Origin: Liolophura sinensis
Taxonomy: Eukaryota; Mollusca; Polyplacophora; Chitonida; Chitonidae
NCBI RefSeq assembly: GCF_032854445.1
Contig: NC_088303.1
Location: 22,697,501 to 22,761,500 of the forward strand
Direction of reading: 5' to 3'
DNA: 64,000 nt
Shown: positions 1 to 13,133 of the stretch, piece after piece
How positions within the stretch are numbered: the first letter of the stretch is position 1
How the letters are laid out: each line of letters starts with the position of its first letter
The notes under the pieces: generated by a model
Database searches by the model: none
What the model saw: only the letters and a program-made list of their open reading frames with translations
Told to the model about the DNA's origin: nothing
Program-made: the position numbers and the translations under genes

Positions 1-585
1 GAAAGAGTTCGAATCTTTGGGGTTCTTTTTTTTGGCAACATACTATTTGTTAGAGTAAAGATATAGGTTGTCTTTCATTAAAGGTGTTATCATGAATTAG
101 AATTGATAAGTTAAGCTATGGTATTACGTAACGTGGCAACTGTTGAGCCATCATACGTGAATCCTAGTTGAGAGCAGATGTGGCCCTCTATATCTATCAT
201 TAACATTAACATGTTATGCGTAGCGGAAGTATAAAACTGATCAGTTGTTACATATGTATTTAATTTTTTTGGTGCATAACTACCTACTAAATAATTTTTT
301 CAGAAAGTTACATTTGTGGTGCAGTGATTTGGAACAGTCTACCATTTTTCGATTTTATGACCTATACATTTCTTCAGTGTATGTTTGGAGCTTTATAATT
401 CATATGCTTGCCATCAACAGGGAAAAAATAGTGGAACAGAACTCAAAAAGAAGTAGCTTCTTTTATAGTCAGTTTCGCTTCTTGAGGTGCACAGTTTCTT
501 GCGCTGAGGCCGATACCCCGCCTTGCCATACCAGGTTAGTATTTAGCCTTTATTTAGTCCATTTCTCTCCGTTGTATATTTAGGG

Positions 586-1060
586 ATGTATAGTGTATCG
601 GAGAAAGGAGTTGTCGAACTATACGACGGTATGGAATGTATTTACTCCCCATCTGAACTAAAAGAAATTTGTTTCCTGCTGCCCGCAGTATAGTGTGAAG
701 GAGAAAGAACTGGCCAAGTTATAATACAGTATGTTATAGTAAAGTCAGTGATAGTGTATTACAGAAAGAACTCGCCACGCTCTAAAGCGTTATGAAACTC
801 ATTTATTCCCGCTAGCCTGCGTGCAGTCATCGATAATGTGTCGAAGAAACGACCAACGGCGCTATAATACGATACGAAATTTAGTTTCCCGCTCCCTATA
901 TAGAGTCATAGATCGTGTGTTGGAGAAACAACTGGCAACGGGCACGAAATTTATTTAGTTCCCTGCTATGCTCAGGGGTCAGGGGTATGGTGTGTAAAAG
1001 AATCACCAATCTATATTACACTACAAAATTTATTTAGTTCCCCGCTCCATCCAGTTGCGC
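586..1060. repeat. Decayed tandem repeat, about 60-100 bp units
   Basis: About six diverged units begin near 591, 691, 751, 833, 912 and 987. Each has a TAGTGTxxxGGAGAAA-like start and later ACGAAATTTATTTAGTTCCC or similar. Confidence 0.5.
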
Positions 1061-3965
1061 CAGAGACGGTACATGGGGGCTTCTGGCCTTTGCCTTCTGA
1101 CAATGTAATCATTCCCTCTAAATGTTTCACCAGGGCTTATAAAATCAATGCCTGATGGCTGGAATTATGACAAGATAATTCCAGGATTTACTAGAATACT
1201 TTCATCGAGACAGTCTTGGAGGAAGGACGCCTTTAGCGTGTCAGTCATTTCCAGCCGATGACACCCTTATTATGGCGGGTCACTGCTTAATCATCGACGT
1301 CAGCGGCGCGGGCGCACGTGCCCGCATGTGTACTACGCCTGTATCATCCGGCATGTCCGGGCAGTTCCGGGTTGCTGTAGTGACTTACGTTGCTAGATAA
1401 CAGCAGGACTATTAATCAGTAATGTGCGCAGAAAGCTGCGTTATAATTTGAATGGTGAATATTATTGGATCTATTTCTCAAGGCAGTGGGCTAGTAGAGT
1501 AGAATCTCGAGTGTAACTGAACACTCTGTATAATATATCACTCACTCAACAGGAAAAGCAGGAAAACTCAACACTCAACAGGAAAGCAGGTCTCAGTGCA
1601 TCACGTTTTGCTTGAAATCATGAGGATTCAAGCAAACTGTAGACTGTTGAGAAAAGGTTACCCTCGGGCATTATAGACGTCAAATGTTGACATGTTGGCA
1701 CTTTATAAGCTAACTGCAATCTATTTTGAAACAATGCTGTAAAACATTTTTTTTTCTGAAGTGGTGCATTTATTAAATGGAAATATGGGATATGAAATAA
1801 CCACTGTTGTTTTCTTGCCTGTGGGGTGCGTATTAGTTAGTGCATTAACTTTGATCTCACGCAATGCCATCAGACACAGAAGTGGTCCGCCCTTGGCAAC
1901 ATCACTGCGCGACTATTTCGCAGATGTTTAGCTTGCTACTATAAAAAGAACGGTCATTCCCCATTAAAATATACATATGTCTTAAACGACATCCATTTTA
2001 AGTGATACCAGTTTTAACCAGTAAGCCTATACCCTTCATTGTGGAATATTTTACCTTTGTGGTCCATTCAGTGCATACCTTATACAGGTTAATCAGCCGT
2101 TTTAAGGAAAGCATATATAGTGTAACAATGTCTGGCATCAATGGTGTCTAAAACAAAATTAGCATAGGAAGGCTTTCCTATTTCCTTGACCCTTAAATGC
2201 TGTCCATTTATGTTCAATTCCGTACATTCACGGAGAAATAGACTCTTATGAAGTACTGTCTAGTGATGAATAACATCATTCTAAGATCTCGTGCACATGC
2301 ATGTGTGATTCACATGTCCAATTTAGACTTCAGTATGTAGCTTTAACAGTGCATTGTGTCCAAGTACAGAATTACCAATTTTGTAAGCTGTATGGTTTCT
2401 CGAAAATGAGTCGTGATATGTTGTCATTGCGGTGTCTTTACGCTCTGAGGTTCTGCGCTCTCACTCCGATAATTTCATCACACAATACGCAGTATCTTTC
2501 ACACGCAAAATCTTGAGGTCAGAACAGTAGGCCTATATAGCGGTTATTTTGACCGTTGCATGTGCGGTGAATGCGTGCTGACGCCAAGTGGCAAATTTGG
2601 GAAAAAACATGTCCTAGAGCATGACTTTTTATAGAGGTGTTTGTGATGAGTGCGCATGCAGGTATATGGGTCACATCGTGCCTCGGGGGTACGATCATGG
2701 CGGATTTCCCACCGTCTAGTGCGTGTATGTATGTGCCCAAAAAGAACTTATCTCCATTGTTAGTAGAGCTGGAAATTGCTCAAACTCTCTTGGTGCTGGA
2801 TTTCGTGGCCTCTGCAAACATGTTGTGTCAGTTTTTTCACCAGTGGGAGATTGAATTAGTTTTCTCTCAGGTTGTCCTCAACTTGGGAATATAGCTCGCG
2901 GTCAACTGCGATCACACGCAAAACACTTCGCTCTATACATAGCATCCATCGCGGCACCAGCAGCGGAGCTGTGTTTTAGGATGCACTTCAAAGCTTTTAT
3001 CTGCTCTTTTTACATCAGTTTGTAACATCTGACAATGATATTAACAAAGCTGTGATGGAGCCGTCAAAAAGTGGCAGATAAGCCAGCCGTGCGCATGCAG
3101 TTGCAACTTTTCAACAAATATGATGAAACGGTATGTCTGACTCAACGAATTTGGAACAAAGCTGGGAAAACAAAGCTATGAATGCATTGTTACATAATTC
3201 CGTCCATCAATTAAACTGCCAGGTTATAACTTTGGTAACCTAGTTGCTGTTTACTCGTAAATCAAATATTATATTCTGCTGATATTTGGGGTTGTTTGTA
3301 TAGTTTAACTTGCTGATCTGATCGTATTTATCGGATTGTTTAAACGTTCTTTAACGAATGGAAACATTTCATGTCAATTTCACGTGTTTTTTTGTTGTTT
3401 TTTTTTGCCTTTTTACACAGATAACAAAAATTCCATGATAATTTGCATTATTTTTATCAAAAAATGCACCAACCGTGTCACAAACGTGTGACAAACCATG
3501 TGTTTTTTTTCCTTTATTTACCGTTTAACGCAATTCTCAAGAATCTTTCCCGTGTGTGTTGGCGGTCAGTTTTATGAGTGGAAGATACCGGAGTGCTCGG
3601 TTTAACCGTCAACCTTTGACAAGTTACTTATTAACTTTTCTATTTATGAAATAGATATCTATACCACAGTGGTAGAGAACAAGTCGACATGAAAAAAGGA
3701 TATAGACTGCACAATCAAAAAGAGTGAGCGATGGAATCCTATCTTCATTTAATTAAGCTAACGATGTCCGACATCTTCTACCGTGATTTACTAATTAACT
3801 CTTCAAAGCCAGGGGCTTTCCTTCATAAATATGCATGATCATTGTCCAATCAGATTCTACCTCAGTAACTGACACCGACAGTAGTTCAAAACATAGTCTG
3901 GTGTGGCTGTAGTGAGAAGTATGCGATGAATAAATTTATTTCACACTAAACGTAGAAGTGCTAGG
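1061..3965. other. Unassigned DNA
   Basis: No exon or element is supported. It contains a short GC-rich stretch at 1255-1395 and several open frames below 90 codons that have no splice or composition support. Confidence 0.5.
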
Positions 3966-3995
3966 TCAAAAAAAAAAAAAAAAAAAAAAAAAAAA
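3966..3995. repeat. Poly-A tract
   Basis: About 29 A residues. AATAAA occurs some 35 bases upstream (GATGAATAAATTTATTT), so this could be the tail of an old retroposed transcript. Confidence 0.8.
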
Positions 3996-4597
3996 CCCTG
4001 CACATGGACGTGTTAAGGATTACGCGACGGTCATTGAGGGGCGAAATAGGCTCGATTCAATTTAGTGGCGAAACAACAACAACATCGATCGGCTGTTCGG
4101 CCTCTTTCGCTAAACCCAGTATTTCCTGATAGCACGTTGACTTCGAGCTGCCTGTTCGTTTTCAATAAAAGCACACCGTTCATAGCACTGCTTATCGCTG
4201 TTGTATATTTTTGTGTCCAGGAATAAATCGGATCCGAACGTACATGCATTTGCTTCGAAACAAGGAAATACACACTTATGAGGGTCGACCATTTACGATC
4301 ATTGATTGGCTGAAAATGCCCTGGCGGAAGTACGCGGGCCGCGATGCCATTGGTTGTCGATAGAGTCAGTTTCTGAAGACGTCCATATGAACAGTAATGC
4401 AAGGATGATTGCGAAGCTTTTTGTAAGTATCAGCCTTGCTGACAGGAAGATGTGGAACCCACAAGTTACCTTTAAGTTATACTATAGGCTTGCATTGAAC
4501 CGTTACCTCGTTACCAACTGGTTGAAAGACAAGAATCAACCACTTTGACAGCACCCGCTCGACATGTATCAGGTGCATGAAGCGGCATTCACGATTA

Positions 4598-4770
4598 TAT
4601 CTATTTATTTATCTGACTGGTGTTTTACGCCGTAAGAATATTTCACTTATACGACGGTGGCGGCCCACATTATGGTGGGAGGAAACCGTGCAGATCCCGG
4701 GGGAAACCCACGACCATCCACAGATTGCTGGCAGACTTTCCCAGGTACGACCGGAGAGGAAGCCAGCATG
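4598..4770 (-). mobile_element. SINE family A, head missing
   Basis: Tail, GGTGTTTTACGCCGTAAG, CACATTATGGTGGGAGG, AAACCCACGACCATCC and GAGAGGAAGCCAGCATG are present. The tRNA-like head is missing. Confidence 0.8.
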
Positions 4771-5684
4771 CATACACGATTATAGTTAGCGGATGAAACA
4801 AAATTCAGATTCTTACTTCATCTGGCTAACTGTTACAGTATACAGAGTACACATTATGGTTATTTCGTTCGTAGTTCATTCCATACAAAGTTGAAGGGTG
4901 AAATTTAGCATGGAAGAACCAGACATTTTAAGTCGCATGGCACGTCTCGCACTGACAGATTGTCATGCGTGCTGCTTACTTTACCAACTGATGCGGCGAT
5001 TTTCTTCTTAGTACTACGCTCTTTTCAAGTGGCGAGAATACGACAATATCCAACATGACGACATATTTTGATGTTCCATTACATTCGTGATCTAGAGGAA
5101 GCAATCGTGCGGAGAGAGAACTTGGAGTTTTGCCGACTCGACTTCCGGCCTCATGCCGTTTATCCCTCATTGGGCCGCCGAGAAGCGTCAGCATGAGATC
5201 AGAACGCTAAGATTGCGCTAGTTGGAAAAACTCGTGTCAGATTAAAGGTACTCGATATTGAACCGCCGTGGAAACACACGAGACAAGATCATAAGTGACT
5301 GCAAACGATCGCGTTATACTATGCCTTAAATTTTTTATTCTCGACCTGGGGATTCTTATTCAGTTTTTCAACTATTCTTTTGACGTTTTGCCATTCGAGA
5401 ATACGCGAGTTGTGGATATTACGATATGTCAAAATGTTAAGCAGTTTTAACTGTATTTGGGCTCTGCTTTTCCAAGGCACTTCGCAGGAGAATTTCGTGT
5501 GTAGCCTATGTAAGTCTTTTTTCCTTGTAACAAAGTAGATCGAAAAATCAGAAGAAAGAAAATTTCCAAATCATTGAGAGGGAGTGTCAGCCGTATCTCA
5601 AACCGCTTTTGAGAGTAGACTCAGCAGACTCCATAAACAGATAAGCAGGGATGCAATCAAATCAAAATTTGAGGATGATAATAA

Positions 5685-5905
5685 AATTTATTTATTTATT
5701 TATTTGATGGGTGTTTTACGCCGTACTCCATGTATATTTCCATATTATGGTGGGAGAAACACACCATAACGCGCAAGTTGCGGACCTCCCATCGTACGTT
5801 TGGAGAGAAACCCACCATGAGCTGGACTTGAACTCTCAGCGTCGCATTGGAGAATTGCCTCTGCAGTCATTATGCTGCGCTAGCACGCTAAGCACTTGGC
5901 CTATG
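5685..5905 (-). mobile_element. SINE family A, diverged
   Basis: Tail TTTATTTATTTATTTGATGG through GTTTTACGCCGTACTCC, CATGAGCTGGACTTGAAC and GCTGCGCTAGCACGCTAA. There are internal deletions in the central core. Confidence 0.75.
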
Positions 5906-5909
5906 CGGT

Positions 5910-8900
5910 ATGTTCTTGTGGCCGTTATAAGTTGTGTCTAAGGCGTAACTCTGTGGTGGCGTTGCTCACGGTTATTTAACATCATCACCCACAAAAAGCA
6001 TTTGTACATTAAAAGATAAAATATCGTCAGCATTTGTCAAACGGGTTCTTACACAACAAACAGTAAAATTTATGATTACATTAAAGTGATTTTTATTGAA
6101 CTGAATATATCCTTTTCAAATGTCACATAATTTGAAAGAGCTGAAATAGCGTGTATATTTTGAAGATGTAATTAGTTCCGAGGGCTGCTAGGTCAGGCCT
6201 ATGTATGATACACAATGGCACCACTCACCACGATGGTCTTAATACTAAAGCCATGTGTGTTCTGTTTGTGGCAGAAGCTGTGAATGGCTGCTCTTGCCCA
6301 GGTCTAACCAGTTAGCAGCATAGCCATTGTAGAATTCTCTTCGGGCATTAAGAGAAAAAAGTCATCCCACAAATTCGTAACTTGTTTAATTTTGCATGTG
6401 CAATCTCAGCCTACAAGTTGCAGACCAAAAATCAAATCACTGATTTATAATGATTAGTTCGAAAACTGATTTTCTTTTCCTCTGTTGACACATGTGCTTG
6501 GTTACCAGAAGCGAGTCGTAAATAAAATAATCTCAGTTGTTCAAAAAAAAACCTCTGATGAAATGTTCCGAGGTTGTAGGAGAGTGACGATCTCGTCGTG
6601 GCCAAGAAGGCTGTGCCGGCGACAACCCGTTCGCCAGTTAGCACTGTAAAGATACAAAGGAAACACAGAACTTGTTATTTATATGTGACTCACACTGTAT
6701 CTGTGGTGCTTTATACGCTTACCATTAACGGATTCATCACAGTCTATTATTATTAACTGTACTGTTTAAATTATCTCCTTTTTTGACGTTTGTGGTGATA
6801 AAACATATACAGTAAAATCGGTAAACCATAGCCTTAAAGACCGCTGACAGGTGATAGCGATTGGTTTCGATCTAACAATGTCTGGCGTTTGCATTGTTTT
6901 CGTGTACATGTTATATACTTAAAACTAGAAGCTTGATAACAATGTTAATGTGTACTCAATGTTAGACCAAAACTACTTCATATATATATAATATAAATAA
7001 GCACGGAAAAGATAGGCATTAAATTGTAGGCAAACGGAAGCTTTATATGCAGCTTTTGCAACTTTGTTTTATCATTCACATTAAGAAGAAGGGGCCTCTT
7101 GCAATAGCGTGTACATTTAGTTTGCAACAATTAGACTATATCCCTGTATAGGCTGACATAATTTTTGAAGCGAACGTCATCAGATGTTCTACTTTTGTTA
7201 ATTTCCGATTTACCAAATGGAATCCCGGTAAAAGAACTAATTGGCGAAATGGCAGAAGTATTATTATCAGGGGAATAGGACAAAAAAACATGGATGAGTT
7301 ATTTTTTGTCCCGATAATTGCCATTGAATATGTTATAAAACAAGCTTTGTTGAAGGCTTGTGTGAGTTGTAGGAAATAAGCTTTACATCGTCGTTTTGAG
7401 CTGTCATTACCCTCAAGGTGGGTTTAACTTTACCGGAACCAGTGTTTGAAATTGAAAAGAAAATGTCATTTATTGTGCAAATATCTCTCATCTAACCCTC
7501 GTTAGACATTGTGATGGCGTGGTAGGAATCCATCGATTACTCGTTCGTAGCGAGTTGTCGCTATGGAGCGATGTGTCATTCACAGAGGTTAACCTCTGAC
7601 TTGTATGGCCCCGCGCAAATCCCTCAGCAAAAGTCCGCTTTGACAGAGGCTCTACAACTTCCATTTCCCGTGAGGCCCTGTTAATTTCATTGTCACCCGG
7701 TTTATAAAATTTGGAGCTGCCTAGCAAAGGACGGATTTTACACAATACATTTATAAGATTAAATTCAACGAAATAGTTATTGATAATGTATAAGGTTAGA
7801 CTGTACGGCTGTGTGTGATTGTTACTAGGGCAATCAGGAAATGGGTAAATCTTGAGTTACTTTAGTACTCAGACCGCTAGGTGGCCGACCGTGACGGCAA
7901 ACATAGCAGATTCCACGGTGGTGACTTCACACATTAGAGAGTAATCACCTTCTCGATGTTTGTAAGACTCTGTGGAACATTCTACATTGTGTCAACTCTT
8001 TGCGAGTACCAAGTTTTCCATTTTCGGTGTCATTATATTGCGCAAAACATTGATAATTTGTGCACACTTTATAATTTTTTCTTATTTGGGGCATGATGTT
8101 TCTGCGGCCTACGCCATTCCCGTGGACATTGTCTTTTTTATGACAGTTGTTTGTTTTTCAATGCTATGTTTATGTACCTCAGCCTACCTATGTCATTTTC
8201 TTGAAGACTTCTCTCCTGTCTTCGGAGTTGTTGAGCCAGCTCTGGATAATTTGGGCTATTGCCGCTAACGCCGCCCGGTCGGCCAGTTTTGATGATGTTG
8301 TGTGATGTGACAATTTCTCTGTAAGGAACTGTTGAAACCCATCATCTTTGTCATCTGTGAAAATAATCATGTATAAATGAAAATAATTGACAGCTGGGAA
8401 GTACATGTCTTTCAACTACTAGCTCACCCACAGCGTGGGCTCAATCCCACTCTGTGGGACAATGAATTTTCAAGATTCCTTTATTTCCGATGTAATCGGC
8501 ATTCCTTTTATTTAGTCTTACATGAAGGGCACAGTTTAACATATGTCAAAGTTTGTCCGCAGCTTACAAACTCTTGCTGGTTTGCTAGGGGCACCTGGGT
8601 TTCTTCCACCCATGACATTGGTCACCATCGAATAATGAAAGATAGTGCAGTACAGTGTTAAAAATAATCAAATAAAACAAATAAATTATATGGCGTCATC
8701 GTGAAACTACCGTTGTACCAGTATTACAGTTTGTCTTGCTTTTTTAAAAATTATTATATATTTATTCGCTTTATTGTACGGATAAAGTAAATTTCCAAGT
8801 GAGGATAGTAAAGGAAAATGTGTTCGTTGTTCAGTTTAGATTCAAGCAAAGAAAAAGGTCGTGTTTCCCGTATTAGCTGACAAATTTATTTTCAGAGCAT

Positions 8901-9190
8901 GTCGTTTTCTAGCGAGAAACGGACTTGGTTTGTGGATAGGGCGATTATTTAGAGATTATTTTCCTTCTGAAGGTGTGAATGACGAATGCACTCTTATCAA
9001 GCGTTTATTTTAATATAAATTCTCCTGGAAGACGATCCAGTCTCCAGGTCAGACGTTTGAAGTACCTCATAAAATGGTGCCTGTAATGACTTTATTATAT
9101 ACAGGAATAATGAAATAGAACATAAGTGAAATACATCTGGCTGATGTGACATGCACCGTTGGTCAGCAGGACGCGTATATACATTGTCGC
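5910..9190. other. Unassigned DNA
   Basis: AT-rich sequence without recognised elements. Open frames of 60-98 codons (for example 7972-8268 plus) show no domain and no paired splice sites. Confidence 0.5.
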
Positions 9191-9204
9191 GTCATTATAC
9201 AAGA

Positions 9205-9470
9205 TTTTTTTTTTTTTTTGATTGGTCTTTTACGCCGTACTCAAGAATATTTCACTTATACGACGGCGGCCAGCATTATGGTGGGTGGAAACCGGGCACA
9301 GCCCAGGGGAAACCCACGACCATCCGCAGGTTGCTGGCAGACCTTCCCACGTACGGCCGAAGAGGAAGCCAGCATGAGCTCGACTTGAACTCACAGCGAT
9401 CGCATTGGTGAGAGGCTCCTGGGTCATTACGCTGCGCTAGCGCGCTAACCGACTGAGCCACGGAGGCCCC
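9205..9470 (-). mobile_element. SINE family A, full length, with 12-bp target duplication
   Basis: Read on the minus strand: GGGGCCTCCGTGGCTCAGTC (A box TGGCTCAGTCGG), B-box-like GAGTTCAAGT, then the family core CGTACGTGGGAAGGTC, GGATGGTCGTGGGTTTCC, CCACCATAATGCTGG, and the 3' end TATTCTTGAGTACGGCGTAA plus an A-rich tail. CATTATACAAGA flanks it at 9193-9204 and 9471-9482, proving retroposition. The layout is a tRNA-derived SINE; it may belong to the MetaSINE or related group, which I cannot confirm. Confidence 0.9.
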
Positions 9471-9482
9471 CATTATACAAGA

Positions 9483-12400
9483 CATACCGTATGAAGTTAT
9501 GTTATGGAGTCGCGTTCACGTTATGCAATTTGTAAGATTTCACAGAAATATAACTACTCCTATGGAAACAGCAAAAAGTATACATGTACTTCATACGGTT
9601 TGCAGCTTTTGACCAAAAATTGCATGGTAGTAATTCCTCGATTTCGACTTGTTGTATGAATTACAAAGCTGGAAGACAAAATCATGACATTGACGTTCAA
9701 ATTGTAAGTGTTAAATTTGCCCCGCAGAAGATTGACGACACTAACAGGAATTTTTCTTATTTCACATTTCAAATTTTATTCGTTCCCCATCAGTGAACTT
9801 ATAAGTGTACTACGAACTCTACTAGCGAATTGTTTTCTTGATATATTATCTTTGTTAAAGAACCAAATTCGAAGGAGAATCAAGTAAGAAGTGTCAGAGT
9901 TCTTCGATCTATTGAAACATTCGTATCTTTGATTAAGCCGAGCCCTTAACGGTGGCTGACCACAAAAATCGATTCACCATTATGGACACAGGACTGACAG
10001 GCGTAAAGGTAACGTAATAGCATCTCCTGTCACTAAATTGAGAGCCATATTTGTATTGCAAACACACGTTAGAGCAGTCCGATATTTACATTTGGCTTAT
10101 TTCTTTAGTAATGAAGCTTGTTCATTTAATGTTGGTGCGTTCATCTTGTCGGGCGTTAGGAGAAATACAATATTTATATTTCGGCCATAAAAGACGTAAG
10201 AAGTGCGTCTGAGCACGATTCCTGTGTCTGCTGTTGACTCAGGCGCGACTGATTCCTGGTGATATTGCAATTCAGGGTGCGAAGAAAAAAATTCGTTTCG
10301 TGTAATCTTCGATGAGGCGTTAGCAGGAACTTCTTTAGACTGTGTTCTCATTTTTTTTCACATCTACGGATCACGAACCATTAGTTAAATAACTAGTGAA
10401 ATCTGTGAGTGAATTCTAGCAGGGTTTTCCATGACCGTGGCTAACGACCTCGCTACACTCCCACTGCAATTACCCCAAAACTTCCAACAAAACCCTTCGC
10501 TCACGACTGATGTTTTTGTCTTCCGGTTTACCGACGTCCGATCGTCATGTTTATTGGAATAAAGGCAAAAACTACAAAATAATGTCGTTTGTATGTTCAT
10601 CCAAAAGCAGACCATAGCGTGATGAGTCGCAATAACAAAGGCATTGGTCTTCTCTCGACTCGAGCCGTTCCTTATGCAAACGTGAGGTTCGGTAGAAATG
10701 TGACAGCGGGTTCCGGTAGTGACTGTGCGCGAGACAGTTCACTTTTTAAGACATGTTGTCCAGCTTTGAGCTTTACATTCACATGTACAATGCTTCCATT
10801 TGTGAATTATGTAGGGAAACGGAATCTCGTGCGTCGGTGGATTGCTGGAATAACCATCCCCTGAAAAATTCCACAATCAAACTGACTGGGGTTCGGTTCT
10901 GTATGTATGCCATGGATTTATCTTGAGTCTCTCGTAAAAACGAACCCCTTAAAAAGTTAAGAAAGTGTGTTTTAAACCTCACTCCGCTATTTTGCTATAA
11001 AATGACGGTTTGGATATAATGAACAAGTCTTTATTGGCTAACTTAAAACCATATTTCGATGATGTTCTACATTTGTCTGTATTTGTAACTCGTTGGATAC
11101 TATAATACAGTGTAAAAGTTTGCAGAACACTGTACTGAAGAAAAATAATTGAACTACAACAAGTAGATGTACAGTCGATAGTTTATCACTTGGCGGTTCC
11201 GTATACTTAGATCAATTTCCACATGCGCGTGCTCTTGTTGCACTGCCACGTGCTTACTTAATATGCACATACATGTTGTACTCGCGGACTTAGCCGTGTC
11301 TTACGGCAAGGATATTTCACCAAGTGCGTTTATATTAAACTAGCGCTGGCGCCTTTCATACACGTCAAACTCGCGGACTTAGCCGTGTCTTATGGCAAGG
11401 ATATTTCACCAAACGCGTTTATATTAAACTAGCGCTGACGCCTTTTCTCGGGGTAGGCACAGTAAAAGCGTTGTTACATGTACATATCTGGGCTAGATAG
11501 GGATTTGAACTCCAAATGCCTACGTCTACCATCTGCGTCAAATGAACGATCTCTTGTGTAAGAGCTCAAGGATGCTGTTGTCACGGATAATATCATCGCA
11601 GTGTAAGCAGGCGAATAAAATTAGGATATGCATTTTAATGTCATTTTTCTTGGATCTAATTATTATCTAAGATTTAAAACGTAATTATGTATTGCGGTTT
11701 CCACGTCTTTCTTGCATGATTGAAAACTGACTCCATAAGGGTTCTACTCATTTCCCTTATTCTGTATAAACTTTCAGCTTGGAAAATCAAAATTTCCGTT
11801 AATACTGATCTTGAGCACAAAGCTTTTATAATATTTCATCATACGTACAGGTAATTTCCGCTAAATCTGAATTTATGTTGTTTCTGTAGACGTGTCTTTG
11901 AATACATGCAGTGAAATATGCAGGAAGGACAAATAAATAATGAAAAATAAAAATGGAACAGTGTTTTTCCTCAGTGCTGAGGTTGCTCAGAACAAATTTC
12001 CTTTTACAATGGCTTGAAAAACAGTAAAATTGATAGGTAAAATTCTCAACCAATTAATTTAATTGTGTACAATTTTAGCGCGAGACTTGTGTGGCAGATT
12101 AATTAATACATTTACCTATGAAAGAGAATTATCTGGATAAGAAGACCGATGTAGATGTAAGTGGATATGTAAGATTACTCGAGTGATTACTATGGTTAAC
12201 TCTGTCCTGCTCCTTGCTGACCATGTCAAAGTCACCGTCTTGGAATAGCAGGTAACTTAGCTTTGTATGAGAGAAATAAGTGTAATTCGAAACTAACCAC
12301 CAAAGTTAAGTAGAATACCTGAACTTCGTTAAGCCAGGTTTGTCGGAGTCTTCGATGGAATAGACTCTCATCTAACCCAGTATGTTATGCAAGCTGACAT

Positions 12401-12843
12401 AGGCTCAACGGACGGCAATATTAAAGCGGCTATGCGTATAATCATTAAGATGCATGCACTGTTAATGGCACCCCGATTGTACCCTGCTGCTATATTGGTT
12501 TTGCTGCCTTCATCCTAGACCCTGAAGGTGCCTTATATATGTATGGAAGTACAGACTGAATGATTTCTACCATACACTCGTCAGCATGGAGCTTTCAATC
12601 GAGATCGTATATATTTTCGTTGTTTATATAATATGGATTTATGGGCGCAGTAATGACCATCTGCAATCTGAAGCTTGAATTTAGTTCTCGCTGATCAGGC
12701 TTTTATATCAGCAGGTTTAATACTCGGAATGCGCTGTGTTTGTCGACGGTTTCCTCCCACCCATAAATGTAAATATAGAAGAGAAATATTTTTATAATAT
12801 AAGGGTCATGGCTTTCCAAGTCGATAATCGCAAGATCCACTTC
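9483..12843. other. Unassigned DNA around a two-copy repeat
   Basis: Apart from the 89-bp-spaced repeat at 11.3 kb, I see nothing I can name. Frames near 10.1-10.9 kb on both strands overlap one another and lack gene signals. Confidence 0.5.
11281..11445. repeat. Two-copy direct repeat, 89-bp spacing
   Basis: CTCGCGGACTTAGCCGTGTC through ACTAGCGCTGGCGCC occurs at 11281-11356 and again at 11370-11445 with few differences. Confidence 0.8.
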
Positions 12844-12852
12844 CAAAACAAC

Positions 12853-13124
12853 CTAGGGGCCTCCGTGCCTCAGTTGGTTAGCGCGCTAGCACAGCGTAAT
12901 GACCCAGGAGTCTCCCACGAATGCAGTCGCTGTGAGTTCAAGTCCAGCTCATGCTGGCTTCCTCTCCGGCCGTACGTGGGAAGGTCTGCCAGCAACCTGC
13001 GGATGGTCGGGGTTTTCCCTCGGGCTCTGCCCAGTTTCCACCCACTATAATGCTGGCCGCGTCGTATAAGTGAAATATTGTTGAGTACGGCGTAAAATAC
13101 CAATCAAATAAATAAACAAATAAA
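12853..13124 (+). mobile_element. SINE family A, full length
   Basis: Head GGGGCCTCCGTGCCTCAG to tail AATCAAATAAATAAAC. CAAAACAAC flanks it at 12844-12852 and 13125-13133, a probable 9-base target duplication. Confidence 0.88.
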
Positions 13125-13133
13125 CAAAACAAC

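Noticed and set aside
4290-4400. Promoter with CCAAT boxes and an ETS-like GGCGGAAGT
   Set aside because: Motifs are short and no gene start was found on either side.
7972-8268. Possible missing CLCN6 exon (FSIFGVIILRKTLII resembles the segment before CBS2)
   Set aside because: The similarity is short, needs a gap, lies 24 kb away and lacks matching splice sites.
9146-9485. Small open frames in the SINE A copies (YSRIFHLYDGGQHYGG and similar, found at several loci)
   Set aside because: They are chance frames through a non-coding SINE; the same translation recurs wherever the element is inserted.
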